Positions 1 to 12,800 of a DNA stretch of 30,661 nucleotides are shown here, in pieces (positions within the stretch are counted from its first letter, which is position 1; every line of letters starts with the position of its first letter). This DNA comes from a virus. Location of the stretch: the IMG/VR virus record IMGVR_UViG_3300037189_025266, positions 1-30,661 of that record; one strand, given 5' to 3'. The translations under genes and the position numbers were made by a program. The notes beneath the pieces are model-generated. The model did not search any database. It had not been told where the DNA came from and saw only the letters and a list, made by a program, of their open reading frames with translations.

Positions 1-26
1 TCAGTTAAGTTAATTGTATATGCCAT
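1..26 (-). CDS. Start of a tail-fibre/structural protein (partial, 5' end only)
   Basis: An ATG at 26-24 on the minus strand opens a frame reading M-A-Y-T-I-N-L-T before the window ends. A GGAG ribosome-binding site lies at 41-38, 11 bases upstream, and a CATAAATA late-promoter-like box lies further up at 83-76. N-termini of the form MA-x-TINLT are familiar to me from tail fibre and structural proteins of T4-like marine phages, but eight residues are too few to name a family. It is the next gene downstream in the minus-strand virion block. The existence of a start here is well supported by the Shine-Dalgarno site and the intergenic position; the product is a guess. Confidence 0.55.
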
Positions 27-49
27 TTTTTATGTTACTCCGTCCTAGT

Positions 50-60
50 GTATTTACCGC
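50..60 (-). promoter_or_regulatory. GCGGTAAATA box (possible late promoter element)
   Basis: On the minus strand this reads GCGGTAAATAC. The same ten bases, GCGGTAAATA, occur upstream of the first gene of the minus-strand block (27448-27439), and a shorter GGTAAATA lies at 851-844. The last six bases match the TAAATA part of the T4 late consensus TATAAATA. It could be a second late-promoter variant, or simply A/T-rich leader. Confidence 0.3.
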
Positions 61-75
61 AAATTAATATACTCA

Positions 76-83
76 TATTTATG
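76..83 (-). promoter_or_regulatory. Late-promoter-like box CATAAATA
   Basis: The minus strand reads CATAAATA, one mismatch from the T4 late promoter TATAAATA recognised by gp55. It overlaps the stop codon of the 205-aa gene, so transcription would start near 68 and give a leader of about 40 bases before the ATG at 26. The identical octamer occurs in the gap before the gp6-like gene (18704-18697). The presence of gp55 in this window makes a late promoter plausible. Confidence 0.5.
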
Positions 84-696
84 CGGCACTCAAATTAGTT
101 AAAGTCTGTATGCGCACAGTATAGTCAATCTGTATCTGTCTATTCAAGCTCTTTTGTACCGGGTGAAAAATCACGTGTGTAATTAGCCGCAAATCGGTAG
201 TCGATCCGCTGACACATTTCAATCCCAGTTCGTCAAACACATATTCGCCATTGAAATTGGTTGAATTATCAAAGGCCTGCTGTCCTGCAGGCTCACCATA
301 GTCCAACAAACAGGTCACCAAAATATCGGTATAGGACTTGCCTGTGGTATGCAACACAGTCATTTTGTTGTTGGCCGGATCTGTGTTAGCAGCCGAATTA
401 TCGTCTACTACCTTGGCATAGGTCTCATTGTATAAATCAGCGTTTTGTCCAGTGACGTTGGGCGGCAAATATGTGATAACCCCAGTAGGATCCACGCTGC
501 TTCCTCCGTTGCCAAAGGCCATTTCGTAGATCCATCCTCCACCTTGAGCTAGAGTTCTGTTGCTGAGTGTTTCGGCCATGGCAATTGAAATATTTTCGTA
601 ATGAATGGCATTCTTTTTATCAACTAGGACTTCGCCTGAATTGGGATCTGTGATCTTGACAAATCCTTCAATTTTACACAAACCTGGCACAATCAT
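79..696 (-). CDS. Virion structural protein, 205 aa, conserved in far-T4 phages (function unknown)
   Basis: A 205-residue protein with no signal peptide or membrane segment, rich in Asn, Thr, Asp and Gly as is usual for virion proteins. Distinct stretches are IEGFVKITDPNSGEVLVDKK (residues 9-28), the AFGNGG-SSVDPTG segment around 60-71, and DYGEPAGQQAFDN with YVFDELGLK in the second half. From memory similar proteins are encoded near baseplate and fibre genes of far-T4 phages without an assigned role. The ATG at 696-694 overlaps the stop of the upstream 48-aa ORF (ATGA), with GGAG eight bases upstream inside that ORF, so translation is probably coupled. Its first 30 residues resemble the 48-aa ORF. 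A small baseplate or fibre-attachment protein is likely; no enzymatic motif is visible. Confidence 0.75.
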   Translation of the reverse strand: MIVPGLCKIEGFVKITDPNSGEVLVDKKNAIHYENISIAMAETLSNRTLAQGGGWIYEMAFGNGGSSVDPTGVITYLPPNVTGQNADLYNETYAKVVDDNSAANTDPANNKMTVLHTTGKSYTDILVTCLLDYGEPAGQQAFDNSTNFNGEYVFDELGLKCVSGSTTDLRLITHVIFHPVQKSLNRQIQIDYTVRIQTLTNLSAA

Positions 697-839
697 GCTC
701 GTTTCTCCACAAATGTTTCTTGCGTTTTTGGATCAAATATTTTTACAAAACCTTCCACGCTGATACTGCCAGTCTCGTTGGGACGTTTTGGCGCAGATGG
801 TGTTGCATTGATTGATTTTTGTTGGTCTTTTTGCGTCAT
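693..839 (-). CDS. 48-aa ORF resembling the N-terminus of the next gene (truncated paralogue)
   Basis: An ATG at 839-837 opens a 48-codon frame ending in TGA at 695-693, which overlaps the ATG of the 205-aa gene. An AGAGG ribosome-binding site lies at 854-850, overlapping the stop codon of the giant gene. The protein begins MTQKDQQKS, has a polar Pro-rich head, then the stretch ISVEGFVKIFDPKTQETFVE. This aligns without gaps with KIEGFVKITDPNSGEVLVDK of the 205-aa protein. It therefore looks like a tandem partial duplication: a beta-hairpin module with the rest of the protein missing. It may be a real small structural protein, a coupling leader, or a decaying duplicate. Its start, ribosome-binding site and stop-start overlap are all intact, which favours a translated gene. 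Confidence 0.6.
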   Translation of the reverse strand: MTQKDQQKSINATPSAPKRPNETGSISVEGFVKIFDPKTQETFVEKRA

Positions 840-852
840 CTTTTATTTACCT

Positions 853-3800
853 CTATATTTCGCCCCGTAAAAACCTTGCGGCCTGAGTATTGGTCATTTG
901 CAGTGGAACTCCGTTGCTGGGTGTTCCTACACCCGGAGCATACCATGTAACTCCGCGCCGTACCAAAATAGTAACCTCTACTCCAGCTGCTGGAGCGGTA
1001 TCAAATAGGATATTTACAGGATTATCAAGAGTAATTGAATACCCAGCCATTGGTTGCAATAATGTACCACCTACATAAACCTCAACTGCTTCCTCTAAAG
1101 TTGTACTATCTAATGAATCAACGTCAATGTTATCTGCAACAAACAATGTAGTAGATCCGTCTGCTAGGGTCGTTGTTTCAACAATATAATTTTGGAACTC
1201 AGCTGGTAACAGATTTCCGCGGCCCAAATCTGTCACAGTTGCTCCAACGGCATGATTGTCTGTTGCAGTCCCTGCTGTGCCTCGTAGTAAACTACTGATA
1301 GTATTGGTTGCAGTGTTACGTACACGATACATTATACGTTCACCGTTGATCATGACCACGCCCCAGATGTTGATATCTACAGCTGGTTCGCTGAGTGCGC
1401 CGGCATTTGCCACATAGATGATGTCATCGGTTTGACTCAATTCTTGTGTCAATGTTGTTGTAGTCTGCGGTGTTATTCTATAAACTGCTTGCACTCCACG
1501 CATGTCTTGGAATATACGGAAAGCCATGGCTTGTGGCACTACACTTTCAGTGAACATGCTGATCATGACCACATCTATGACACCAAGCACTCCTGCGTGT
1601 AAAATTAATTCTTGACCGCTGATCACAAAATCTACTCCAGGGAACTGCCGGATACCATTCAATGTTACCCACAGTCTGCTGGGATCAGTTATAGTGCGAC
1701 CCAGTTGGAGATCATTGACCGTGACTGTGTCTCCAGTAGAATAATCAAACTGTCCAGGAGTTGCTGATGCCAGGCCTGCAGGATTATCATACAGGGTTTC
1801 GTCGTAGGACTCTGTCACAGTGATGCCTGTGGTCACTGGACCAACATATACCAAGGGCAATATGTTTTGTTGACGAGTATCATTCCAGGTAGTCACAGCA
1901 ATAACATCGCCCAAGATTGGTTCTAACCCGCTGCCAGTCACAAAATTCAATTGGTTACCAGCTACATAACACTGAACTCCGGTTTCCACATACACTTGTA
2001 TTTGACTGCCAAGAGCAGGAGCAGTAAAGAAAATCACTTCTCTGGTATTATTCACATCATATGGTTCAACATAGAAATCAACGTTTAATACCTGAGGTAC
2101 CTGGTCAACATACACATGCACTTGATTGTTGGCGATGGTGTCTTGTGTGAATCCCAAGCGTTGTGGCAACAAGTAAGCTGTGCTGCCATCACCAACATAT
2201 TCGGCTCCGGCTGCTGTCCTGGCCCGTACTCCATTGACCGTAACGATCAGACAGTCGGGATTGGTATAAACAAGACTGTTGTCCAGTTCATAACTGAGGC
2301 TGCTGCCATCTGCCACAATTATTTGTGTCTGTGGAGCACTCCAGCTGTAGTCAACTTCTACATTGTTGACCAAGGTTGGTCCTAGAGCAACCAAACTAAT
2401 AAAGTCTGTGGCAGTATAAGTTGATCCAAATACAATAGTGGTGCCACCTGCGGTTGCGCTGGCATAGGTATAGTTGGTAACTATTATCCCGTTGACAAAT
2501 ATAACGAATTCTTGGATTTCATCAAAGGACACAGGAACTGTTAGTGTATTGCCTACGTCTGCACCATTGTAGATTTGTTTGTAAAGCTGATTGCCGCCGC
2601 CTAGTTCATAAACACTGACAGCCATGACATCACCAGTGGTGGCCCCGGAATTAACAGTTATGACCTGTGTTGGCCAATCTACTGAGCACGCATAAGTTTG
2701 ATCCAATTCAATGCCGGTGGTTTGATTGAAAATCACCACTTGTACTGGATATGGTAAAACTTCAGCAAAATTAAATGTCGGATTGGCACTGTCAAACACG
2801 AAATTGATCACGGTTTCAGGGAATCCGTGGCCGTCGGCCTCCCAGTCCGCTCCGGGTCTGGTGTAAACACGCATGTCTAGGGTGTCAAATTCTGCACCAG
2901 GTACCAGCTCTTCAGGAGCATGACTGCTATAGGTGTCCACGTATGCACCGCCATCTACGTTGACGTCTGTGGCACGAGTGCCCAGATAGATGTCTAAATA
3001 ACTGCTTTCGTACACAGCATCTAGAATAGCAGGATCGTAGGTTGGGCGGCCTTCCGGGCCATAAGCAATATTGTCAAATGGATTGATGTCATAATTGCCT
3101 ACGTCAAAACCAGTGTTTTGATTGAAGTTGACCCCGGTGACCTGGACTCCTGGATAATCAATACCATCAATCAATAATGGAAGACTTAGGCCAGGTTGAT
3201 TGGCAGTTGGAGTATAATAACCCATGGTACGATCTGCACCGCTCAAGGTGCCAGCATCTACCAAGATCCATTGTGTAGGATCAAAGGTTGCACTTTGTAC
3301 ACCGGTGCTGTCGTCGCTGTTGGCTTCCCATACCCTGTCAAGATATCTTACCATGGTACCGTTGTCATAGTTGACATCGGCTTCCCAGTCAACTATGTTT
3401 GAAGTATATTCACAGCGGTCGTATTTGATTGTGGTCTTGATACTACGAACAAGATTGTTGCCCATGACAGCCACAGCACGAGCACCTAGACCGTTGCCGC
3501 CAACCAAGGTTATAATACATTCTGTTGAGAAACCCAGTCCTGGGTTTACTATTTCTATGGACACAACTTGTCCAGCACTGTTTATAATTGCCAAAAGATC
3601 AGGTTCTTCAATGCATGTTCCAGAAATCAGCACCTGCGGAGCCACGGTATATCCAGCACCACCATCGACCACGTTGACTTCAACTATGTTCAACAAGTAG
3701 TTGTTGTACCATTCGCGCCAAGGGTCAAGAGTCCATATTTCAGCATCTGGCGGGGTGTCGCTTACGAAATTTTCTATCAGGCTACCGCTGGGTGTGTAGG

Positions 3801-6800
3801 GTTGTCCGGCTTGATCAAATTGCAACACTGGGCTTATATTTTGCGGAACTTCGAGATCAGTATTCCAATAAGCAGGCACGTCAAAATCGGTCATTGTGCC
3901 TGGATATGCATCATTACCATTATAGACCAGATTGAATTCTCTAATTTGCACATGATATGGTTTGACTTCTTGAATGTAATCGAGTACAAAATCTTGATTG
4001 TCTTGCAAGTATGTCTGGAACGGCAACAAGGTTCGAATCTTGTGATTGACATCGACCAAACTGGTTTTGATCAGCCATTCTGGAGCAGTAAATTCACTAT
4101 AAACATAGTTGAACATAAGAATCAAACTGCGATTGCGTTCAATAGCAAGGTCACCACTGAACAACTGTTCATTGATTGCTTGTATAATTTTTCTTGTTTC
4201 AATCACAGGCTCTTGATCAAAGTATTGTGCATCAAACACTTCGACACCGAATCCAAAATTACCCAACACATAATTCCAAAGTTCTTCACGGAATTGCAAG
4301 GTACCGTCCTGTAATCCCACCCGATCCCACCCTAGGTCTGTGCGTAGATAGATTTCAAATTTGCCCTGAGCATTGGCCCTGACCTTGACACTGCTACCTA
4401 CGGGAGCCGCTGAAAGATTCAGCGTGCTCAATGCTGCAAAATTTGACACTTCTGCCCTGGGCTGGATAGTGCTGTTGTAACCTGGCAGATACCAGTCAAT
4501 ATGATACCAATACCGAGGAGTGCTGTAATTTTGAATTCTTACTAGTTGTGTTGCTTTTTCTCCTGGCAACAAATCTGATTCTATCACTTCGTAGATGCCC
4601 CATAGGCCATTTTGCGTGCTCACAGATACAACCAGATACAGATATCCTAGGGGAACTGCATTGAGATTTTGAAAACTGAGTTCTTCAAGATTGGCCAATC
4701 TCAAATTCCAAGCTCCTGATCCCGATGATGGTTCTGGTTCCTCACTGTTTAATAGACTTAAATTTTTAGTTTCAATTATGGGATACTGCTTGAGAATTCT
4801 GTTGGCATATCCTAAATAATTTTCCAAAGCCATAAAACGGTTGACAAACATGCTTTGACGTGGACGGAACTGTACCCCATAGCGTTCTGCTGGACTTAAA
4901 AATGGGTCTGGCACAACAGAGCCTGCGCTGTCTACACCACAAAAACTATCTTGTAATTTACGATACAAAGTGGTATTTAAAAAGCTATCAGCTTCGCCAT
5001 CGGCCACAAACTGGTACTCGGTGTGTATGTTGGCATCATTGGCTTGACGGTCGTAGCCCACATGTAAAATTGTGTCAGCAGCTGAAATAAATTCTAAACC
5101 ATTGTAGATGGCCACAGTGCTGGCATTCAACAAGGCAATATAAGGTATACCACTGCTGCGCGGACTTTCAATGTAACGTGCAATTCCTGTGGTGCTGAGA
5201 GTTTTTCCGGCTGCGGTATTAATAGTTGTAACGCCGCGCACCCAAAAATAATAGGTGGTGACAAAAATGTTTTCTTGATTGAGACTACTTCTCACTGTGT
5301 AGCTAGTGGTTGTCAACGAAATTCCTGGGCCTGTATAGCTGACCGGAGGCACTGAACTTGCTACCCATTGATAAATGTCAACTCGACTGCCCGGGAATAC
5401 TTGTCCCCAACGACGGCTTGCATATACTATGTCATCTTGGTTGGGATCAATGAATCTAACTTCATTGGTGTCCCACCAGATCTGCCCCACATGTTCTGGT
5501 CCCCAACTGTTGCCTTGATTGCGAACTGTGCCTGTGTTGTAATTAGCAGGGTCTACTGCTCCAATGTAGTCAATATTTTTGCGTGCAGCCCCAAGTATTT
5601 TTCCTTGCAATGGATTAAAGAAATCAAAATATGTTTGTGTGGTAGAAGTCAACTTGTCATACATGAATGAAGTGTTGATCAAGTTTACATCTACCACAGG
5701 TTGTTGAGCATGTATGACTTTCCATGCAGGATCACTGTTGGGGTTATCAAATATTTTTACTACACCATAATTACCAGTGGTGCCGCCGTTGTCATTGTCG
5801 GGTGCTCCTACAATCAATCTTCCGTTGGTAAAGTTTACACCGATGCCAAATTGATCATTGGTTTCAAGGTCATCAGTGAAGATCTGTTGTCCAAATACAA
5901 ATTTACCTGGATTAGTGATACTTCCGTCGGCGCTGGACAAGAAATCGTAAGTGTATACTACTCCGCTGTTAAACACTGGATCAAAGAAGGTGGTGCTGCG
6001 ATCGTCAAAGTAAGTGGCTCCACCATCAAATGTCACAGGATCGTAAATGTTGCCATTGGGAGCGCCTATTACCAGGTTTACAGCACTGCTGTCTATGTGA
6101 ACAGTTTGTCCAAAATAGGCAAAGTCGCTGGGGCTGGGGCTGGTCAAGATCTGTGTGTAAACAAAAGTTTCAAAACCGAACTGATCAAACGCTGTGCCGT
6201 TTACGCCTGGCAACACAGTTAATTTGCCATTGGGTGTGGCTGCTTCGCTGTTTTTCACCGTGATAGTAATGCGACCAGACACCACTGTGATGATACTACC
6301 GGCATCGGGCGCAGTGACAAAATTCAACTGCTCATAGTTGTTGCTCCAACTAAATCCCACAGTTTGTACCACGTCATCTACTAACACTCTTGTGTTGGGA
6401 GTCACGGTGTATGTGGTACTAGAATATATAGTGCCCACATCAAAGGTCTTGTTTGTGCCATCGCCTACAAAATTTAAATCTGGGGTGACCAAGGAGGTAG
6501 CATTGGGTATATTGGATTCATTGATTGTGTTAACCCATGCGTTTATCCAAGTGTCGGCTGCCCAATATGTGGTATTGCCAATGGCTACTCCTACTGGCAC
6601 TGCCTGGATGGATCGATAGATTGACGAGCCATTGGCTACATAATTTCCCAGCGCCCAGGTCACGGTATTGGTCCAAGTAGGCACCGCTAGATCATAATCG
6701 TTGATTCGTAAACTATCACCAGCAACAAAAGTTGGATTGGCCACAGTACTGGTGGTCACACCATACACTCGGCTTTGATTTACATTTCTTTCTACACTGC

Positions 6801-9800
6801 CGGCCTTTGGCAATACCCGACTATCCAACGGAGCACCAACATACAAACTACAATTGGTTGGGCAGATGTCCACAGCTGATCCGTAGGCACTTTCGTCAAT
6901 GGGAGTATCCGCTGATACCTTTTGTATCAACTTGAATTGATTGGTTTGAATCTCTAACACATCGCCCACTGCAGGATTAGACACCAGCGTTATTTGATTT
7001 GTATCTAAATCTACGTCAACTTGACCATTGGCATATTGAGTGGTAGTTATACCGCCTTGAGTTATATTTTGTATGTTCAAGAATGAATTGTTCAACAACA
7101 CAGAAATTGGCTCGGCCACAGCACCAACAATATCGTAAGTTGTTACAGAAACATCATCAATCAAATATTTGATAACACTACGGTCAACTATGTAAGCGGC
7201 GCCGGCCTGTATTTGCACAGTATTGCCATTGCTGTCAATCACGTCTACATCAGCATCACTGGCCCCCACAATAACCTGTTGTCCATCTGTGGTTGTAGTA
7301 AGACTGCCGCCAAACTTGGCATTCGCTGGAAGTCCTGCTACAGTTATAGTATCACAGTATCTCCAATAGGTAGTACTGGTTACATCAATAATATCTCCAA
7401 TGCCCGGAGCCACATTGAATCTTAAATCCTTGGTTAGATCATTGCTGTCTGAATTAAATTCATAGTCAATATAAGGTCTTTGAAGGTTGCCATTGATTCT
7501 GACTGTAAAAGAATCTATATTTGTAGCTGTGTATAGATATGGATCCAATAAAAAGTCAACAGTGCTGCCGTCACCAGTAAACTGCACACCACTGCGACGA
7601 CGTATTGTTAGTACCTGGTCAGCGTCCGGAGCAACAGCAAATGTAATACTGCTTATACCAACGGAATAATCAACCCCTTCCGTGGCAGTAAAAGTTCCAA
7701 CAGTGACCACAATCTGTGTGGTGCGATATGATTGATCAACCACAATGTCATTGATATAATTGAAACTCAACGTGCTACCGTCAGTGGTATACCTTGATAC
7801 CTGCTCTTCTACATCTACACGACCATATGCATATACCTTGCCGCCTTGGGTGTCGTCGGGTGCGCCAATATACATCCATCTTTCGTCCTGGCTTACTGCA
7901 AGGGCCTGGCCAAATCTCATAGGATCAATGCTGGGACTAGGACGAACTATCAGTTGTGTTTGACTGAATGCTCCGGTGACACTGTTTCTAAACAAGGGTG
8001 TCACATAACCAAAATTATTTAAACTTTGACTGGCGGCTGCAGCACCCCAGTTGTTGCGCCCAAACACCAGGGTATCTCCATAGGCCACAACATCAGTGGC
8101 CGGAAGCGTGATCAGTCCTTCGGCGGTGTATTCATTGTTGATGGTGTTGGAACGATACAAATATACTCCACCTGTATTGGAATTGCTGTTGGGACTTCCT
8201 ACCAACACTGCCACAAGATTTTCAGTCTGTGTTACTGTGGTGCCAAATCCAGAATTGGTGATCTGAGGATCTGGCAGTATCTGCGAGATTGAACTAAATG
8301 GATCTTGTTTTTGTAGAACTTGCCAATGGCCAAGGCCATTGTTGTCTACATAGGCCAATGCACCTGGAATCAGATCATTTACATAAGGCAGATTGATAAT
8401 ATCACTGGCCTGTGCTACACGCATGGTCTGTAGATAAAATACCAAACCAGTACCAGTTATAGTGGTTTGATTGGTGTTGATAAAATTGTAAGCAATTGTG
8501 ACGCTGGTAATAGACGGCACCGACAACACACGGTACACTCCAGTGACTGCGTCATTGAAATACCGCACAATAATTAGATCTCCCACAGAAAGATCATGTG
8601 CTTGATTGAATTGTGCTATGCTTGTGCCATTGAGATTGTCAACCAATTGACGCATCTGTCCAGGCACACGACTGCATCTATACACATTCCAGTCATAACT
8701 GTTGCTCTTGGCAGCCCAAATAGTGGTTCCAAGTCCTATAGACTCAATATTTGCGCTGATACTAGAAGGATCGTCAAGACTAAACACTGTGATATCCACA
8801 TCATCAATATTGACATATCCAGCACTGGGTAATGCTGTGTCAAGATTGGTGGTGTAGGTTGTTGGAAATATATCCGTAGAAGTCAATCTAAAACTTTCTC
8901 TCCATACGTCATCCAACAAGACAGTCTGATTGGCCAGACTGGTTTGTTCTGGCAATATGACCTGAACAGTGCTGGGATCTGAATTTAGATCAGCTTCGTT
9001 GAGTCTGAGTTCAATAAAACTTCTTACAGCGTTGGCTCCATAAGTGCTGACCAACACTCCCCAGTTTTCATAAATCTGATACTCTCCGATTTCTTTGCCA
9101 AGGTCGGCATTGGTAAAAATTTCAGCGGCTCGAGTGGTGCCCTTGGTTGGCAAAAATTGTTGATAGAGATTTACCTGACTTACATCGTCAAGATTTAAAT
9201 CAACCATGTACTGTCGTGGACGAAATCCTATGAGACCGTAACTGAGCAGATCGTTGTCACTTTCAAGATTGGCCACTTGTGTGTTATAGCTGTTGGCCAG
9301 TTGATCGGCCTTGTTGGCTAGGTTAGGCAACAGACCACCTTGTATTCTGGTATAATCGCTCTTGACCCAGTCATTGTACTCGAATTCACGTTTGGGCTGA
9401 ACAATGGTCTGCGCTGACCAATAATTGTTTTTGTATATAACAATTTCGCCTTTGGTGTATTTGCGATTGGCCTGCCATTGTTTGACTGTTGTGTTGTCGT
9501 TGAGTATGAATCCCTGGGCGTCCAGGGTGCCGTCCCACTCAGTAGAGGTAGCCGCTATAATTCTCACACGATTTTGTCTGGCCGCTGTGGTTGGATCATA
9601 TATCAGGTCACTGAAGACGCTGACATTGTCCAGTATCACAATATTTTCATAATTGGTAAACTGCATGTTCAAGAAACTAATAGTCTGATTACCAGGAGAA
9701 GTAATGGAAAAGAAATCAGATTCGCGTTCAATGATCAGGTCTCTTGTGGGCAAGTTCTGACGATTTTGATCCAACAACAGATTTTCTGGGCTGGTGCTAA

Positions 9801-12800
9801 TAATAGTATCCACCACAGCTCCAGGTTTTACTGCTTGCAACGTAGTAGCAGCTGGATTCAAGTTGATTAGTGTGCCGGGTGTCCATCCTTGCTGACTGAA
9901 ATACAAAAACTCTGTGGCCATTTGAGACCAATTCAATGTGTAACCGTTTTCCCTGTCGTTAAAGATTAGACCCTGTGTTTCCAAATACTTGCCATAACTC
10001 AATATAAAGTCAACTACCATGGTGGTATTGGTAAAGGTATAACCGTAGGGCACTTTGACCACGTTGTTGGTATATTGAGCTGGTACCCGTACTTCAGCGC
10101 CACCACCGCTTATGGACTGTAGCAATCCATTGCTGGAACTGGCCAACACATTGAAATAAGGTGTGGCGTTGTTGTATCCCCAGACCGAATATCCATCTGT
10201 GGTACGTTCCACAATCAAACTGCTGTAGATGATTCTATCAAAAGGTTGATTTTTATACAACAACAAGTTATAGCTATCATCGGGCAACAACAAACTGCTG
10301 TTGGTGCTGTTGGGACTGCTGCGCTCGAGAAAAATCTTAAGATACTGTTTGTCAGTGAAGCTGGCCATTCTATAGCACAAGCGTACGGTTATGTTGGATA
10401 AATCTTTGGTCAGTTCTGTGGTGCTGTTGCGACCCAACTGTTGATTGTAATCCACGATCCAATCAATGTAACTGGCCTTGCTGACTCCATTGCCATATAT
10501 CTCCAAGGTACTGTCAACAGGTTGATTTGGCAAGGTAGCTGTGGTCAAGCGATATCGACCACGATAGAGATACTGTCCAAGCTCGGCATCAAATCTATAC
10601 AAATCTCTGTCGGCAAACAGGCTGAAAAATTCTGCTGGCCGGGTCATGGCCAACAGGCGCATGATAGCAAATGGATAACTGGAACTGGCACGCCAAGAAT
10701 ATTCTACGGGGCCGCCATCACCGGGTACCCAGCTCTTGCGAAACGCCGAAGGGTCATAAGGACCGACCACACTTTCAATTGGTGATAACAAGCTAAACTC
10801 AGTGCTGTTTGGAATAACCTTGGTCAGTCCAGGTCTGGCGTACTCAGGTCGCACATAAGGTGCCACAGGATCAGCGACCAGGCCTAGTTCAAGGTCGTCC
10901 CACAACACCAAGTTGTCGCTGGTATAAGGAGCAGGACCATAACGATTTTCCCACCAGGCTGGTTGTTCACTGAATCCCAGCATTTCCCAAGGTGTAAAAT
11001 TGGGGCTGGTAGTATCATAAAAATATTGATAAATGCCGCGCCAGGCTCCCAACAATGGTTCACCGTTGATCTTGTTACCGGCTGTGCTGTAGTTGTAGGT
11101 AAACGGATCGTTGGGATTGTAGTTTTGTGTTGTATAATCTAACTTGTTGGCACCTACCCAGATCAAGAAACTTTCATTCAAGATATCGTTGATTTCAGTC
11201 AGACTATAATCAGTCTGGCGAAAAAATCCAGGAATGACATCGGCCGCTGTTAGTGGAATAGGATTTCCATCTGTTTTTAAATTGTTGTAAATGCGTCGTT
11301 CAAATTCTAACAGTATTTCGTCACGGAAATCATTGAATGCAATAGTGATACTGCCATCGTGTCCTTGAATAACCACTGTGGGTTCTACATAATTAGGATC
11401 CACAAACATCTGTGGCACAAACTTGGGATACAATCCCAGTTTGGTCGGAGTATTGGGTACAAAGTTACCAGCAGTGTCAGAGTATTCTCTAATGGTTATG
11501 ACATCACCTGTTTGTAAAGGTGTTGTAACTACAAGTCTTGGCGAATCCACTGATACTTCATATTCTTGGTCGCGTACCAGCAACACAGTTTCTGATCTTG
11601 AATTCTCTGTTGCACGAGTCAAGTAAACACTTAATCCCAAATAGTTGGCCGAAGTGTAATCATAAACCTGATTTGTGTTGAATTCGGGCACTGTGATTGG
11701 CGTTATAGGATTAACAGATTCCGTGTATACTGCTCCCGTTGGCATCATGTCTGACCAATAAAATGGATTGATGTCTGTACGTCCTTTGGTTATTTCTGCC
11801 ACAGCTGAATCCAGTATACCAGCAATTCCCAGGTCTCCATAATCATTACTGACCACAGTTTCCAATAATAGACTTTTGAATTTAATATATTCTCGACTGT
11901 TGTATTCTATGGCAGAAAAAATATTGTATTGTTTGCTGCGTTGGAAATAGCCTGCCAAAGTCAACGGACTACTTTGTTGTAGAATTTGTAGTCCGTACGG
12001 TATAATGTTGCCTAGATCTCGGCTGTTGTTGGAGCCGATTATAGGCCCTTGCAAAGTGGTCAAATTCTGACCAATGGTTTCATAATGGGCACGTATGGTC
12101 CCTAGAGTAAAAATCTCGCTGTTGGCATTCAAAGGATTGTTTTCAAGATTCACAGGAACCTGATAGAATGCTGTGGCACTAACTTGGTCACTAATTACAG
12201 ACACTTCAATCACATCCCCCGGCACATACGCAGTGGTCAAAGTGATCGTGGTCGTAGTTGATGTGGTGACGTAGGTATAGTTGTCAGGTTTTTGGAATTG
12301 ATTGTTTACATACAACTGTACCGCAGGAACACTGCCATTGTCAGGTGATACTGCCACGTCTAACAACAACGGACTACCATCATAGCTGAATTGAAATTGT
12401 TGTCTTTGGACACTGGGCACTATTGCCGTTTGCCATCCAAGCTCTCTAACAAATGCAATTCGATCGCTGTACTGCCTGACAAAGCCTTCGCTGATGTATT
12501 TGGTTTGTCCAGTTGATTCAGTCACGTACTCAAATGTGTCAGTGTAAAGATTATTGGCAAACACAATGTCGCCCACGTTGGCCAGGCTCAAATAACGCAA
12601 AGGAAATCCTAAAACTGTGTCTGCAATTGATCCGGTACTTTCAGCATAACTGAACAACTTGCTACCGCGGAATGTGCTACTTGTATACTTTATACGATTG
12701 CTGAAACTCTCTCCAGTACTGTCATATACATCAAACAATGGAGCTTGATTGACTGAGGTTTTGTCCTGAGCTGGCAACCATTCAACTCCGTCGTAGTAAA

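Noticed and set aside
3568-4314. A 248-codon plus-strand frame inside the giant gene
   Set aside because: Antisense to the conserved EWLIKTSLVDVNHK/EVKPYHVQIREF segment of the giant protein; no domain or ribosome-binding site of note.
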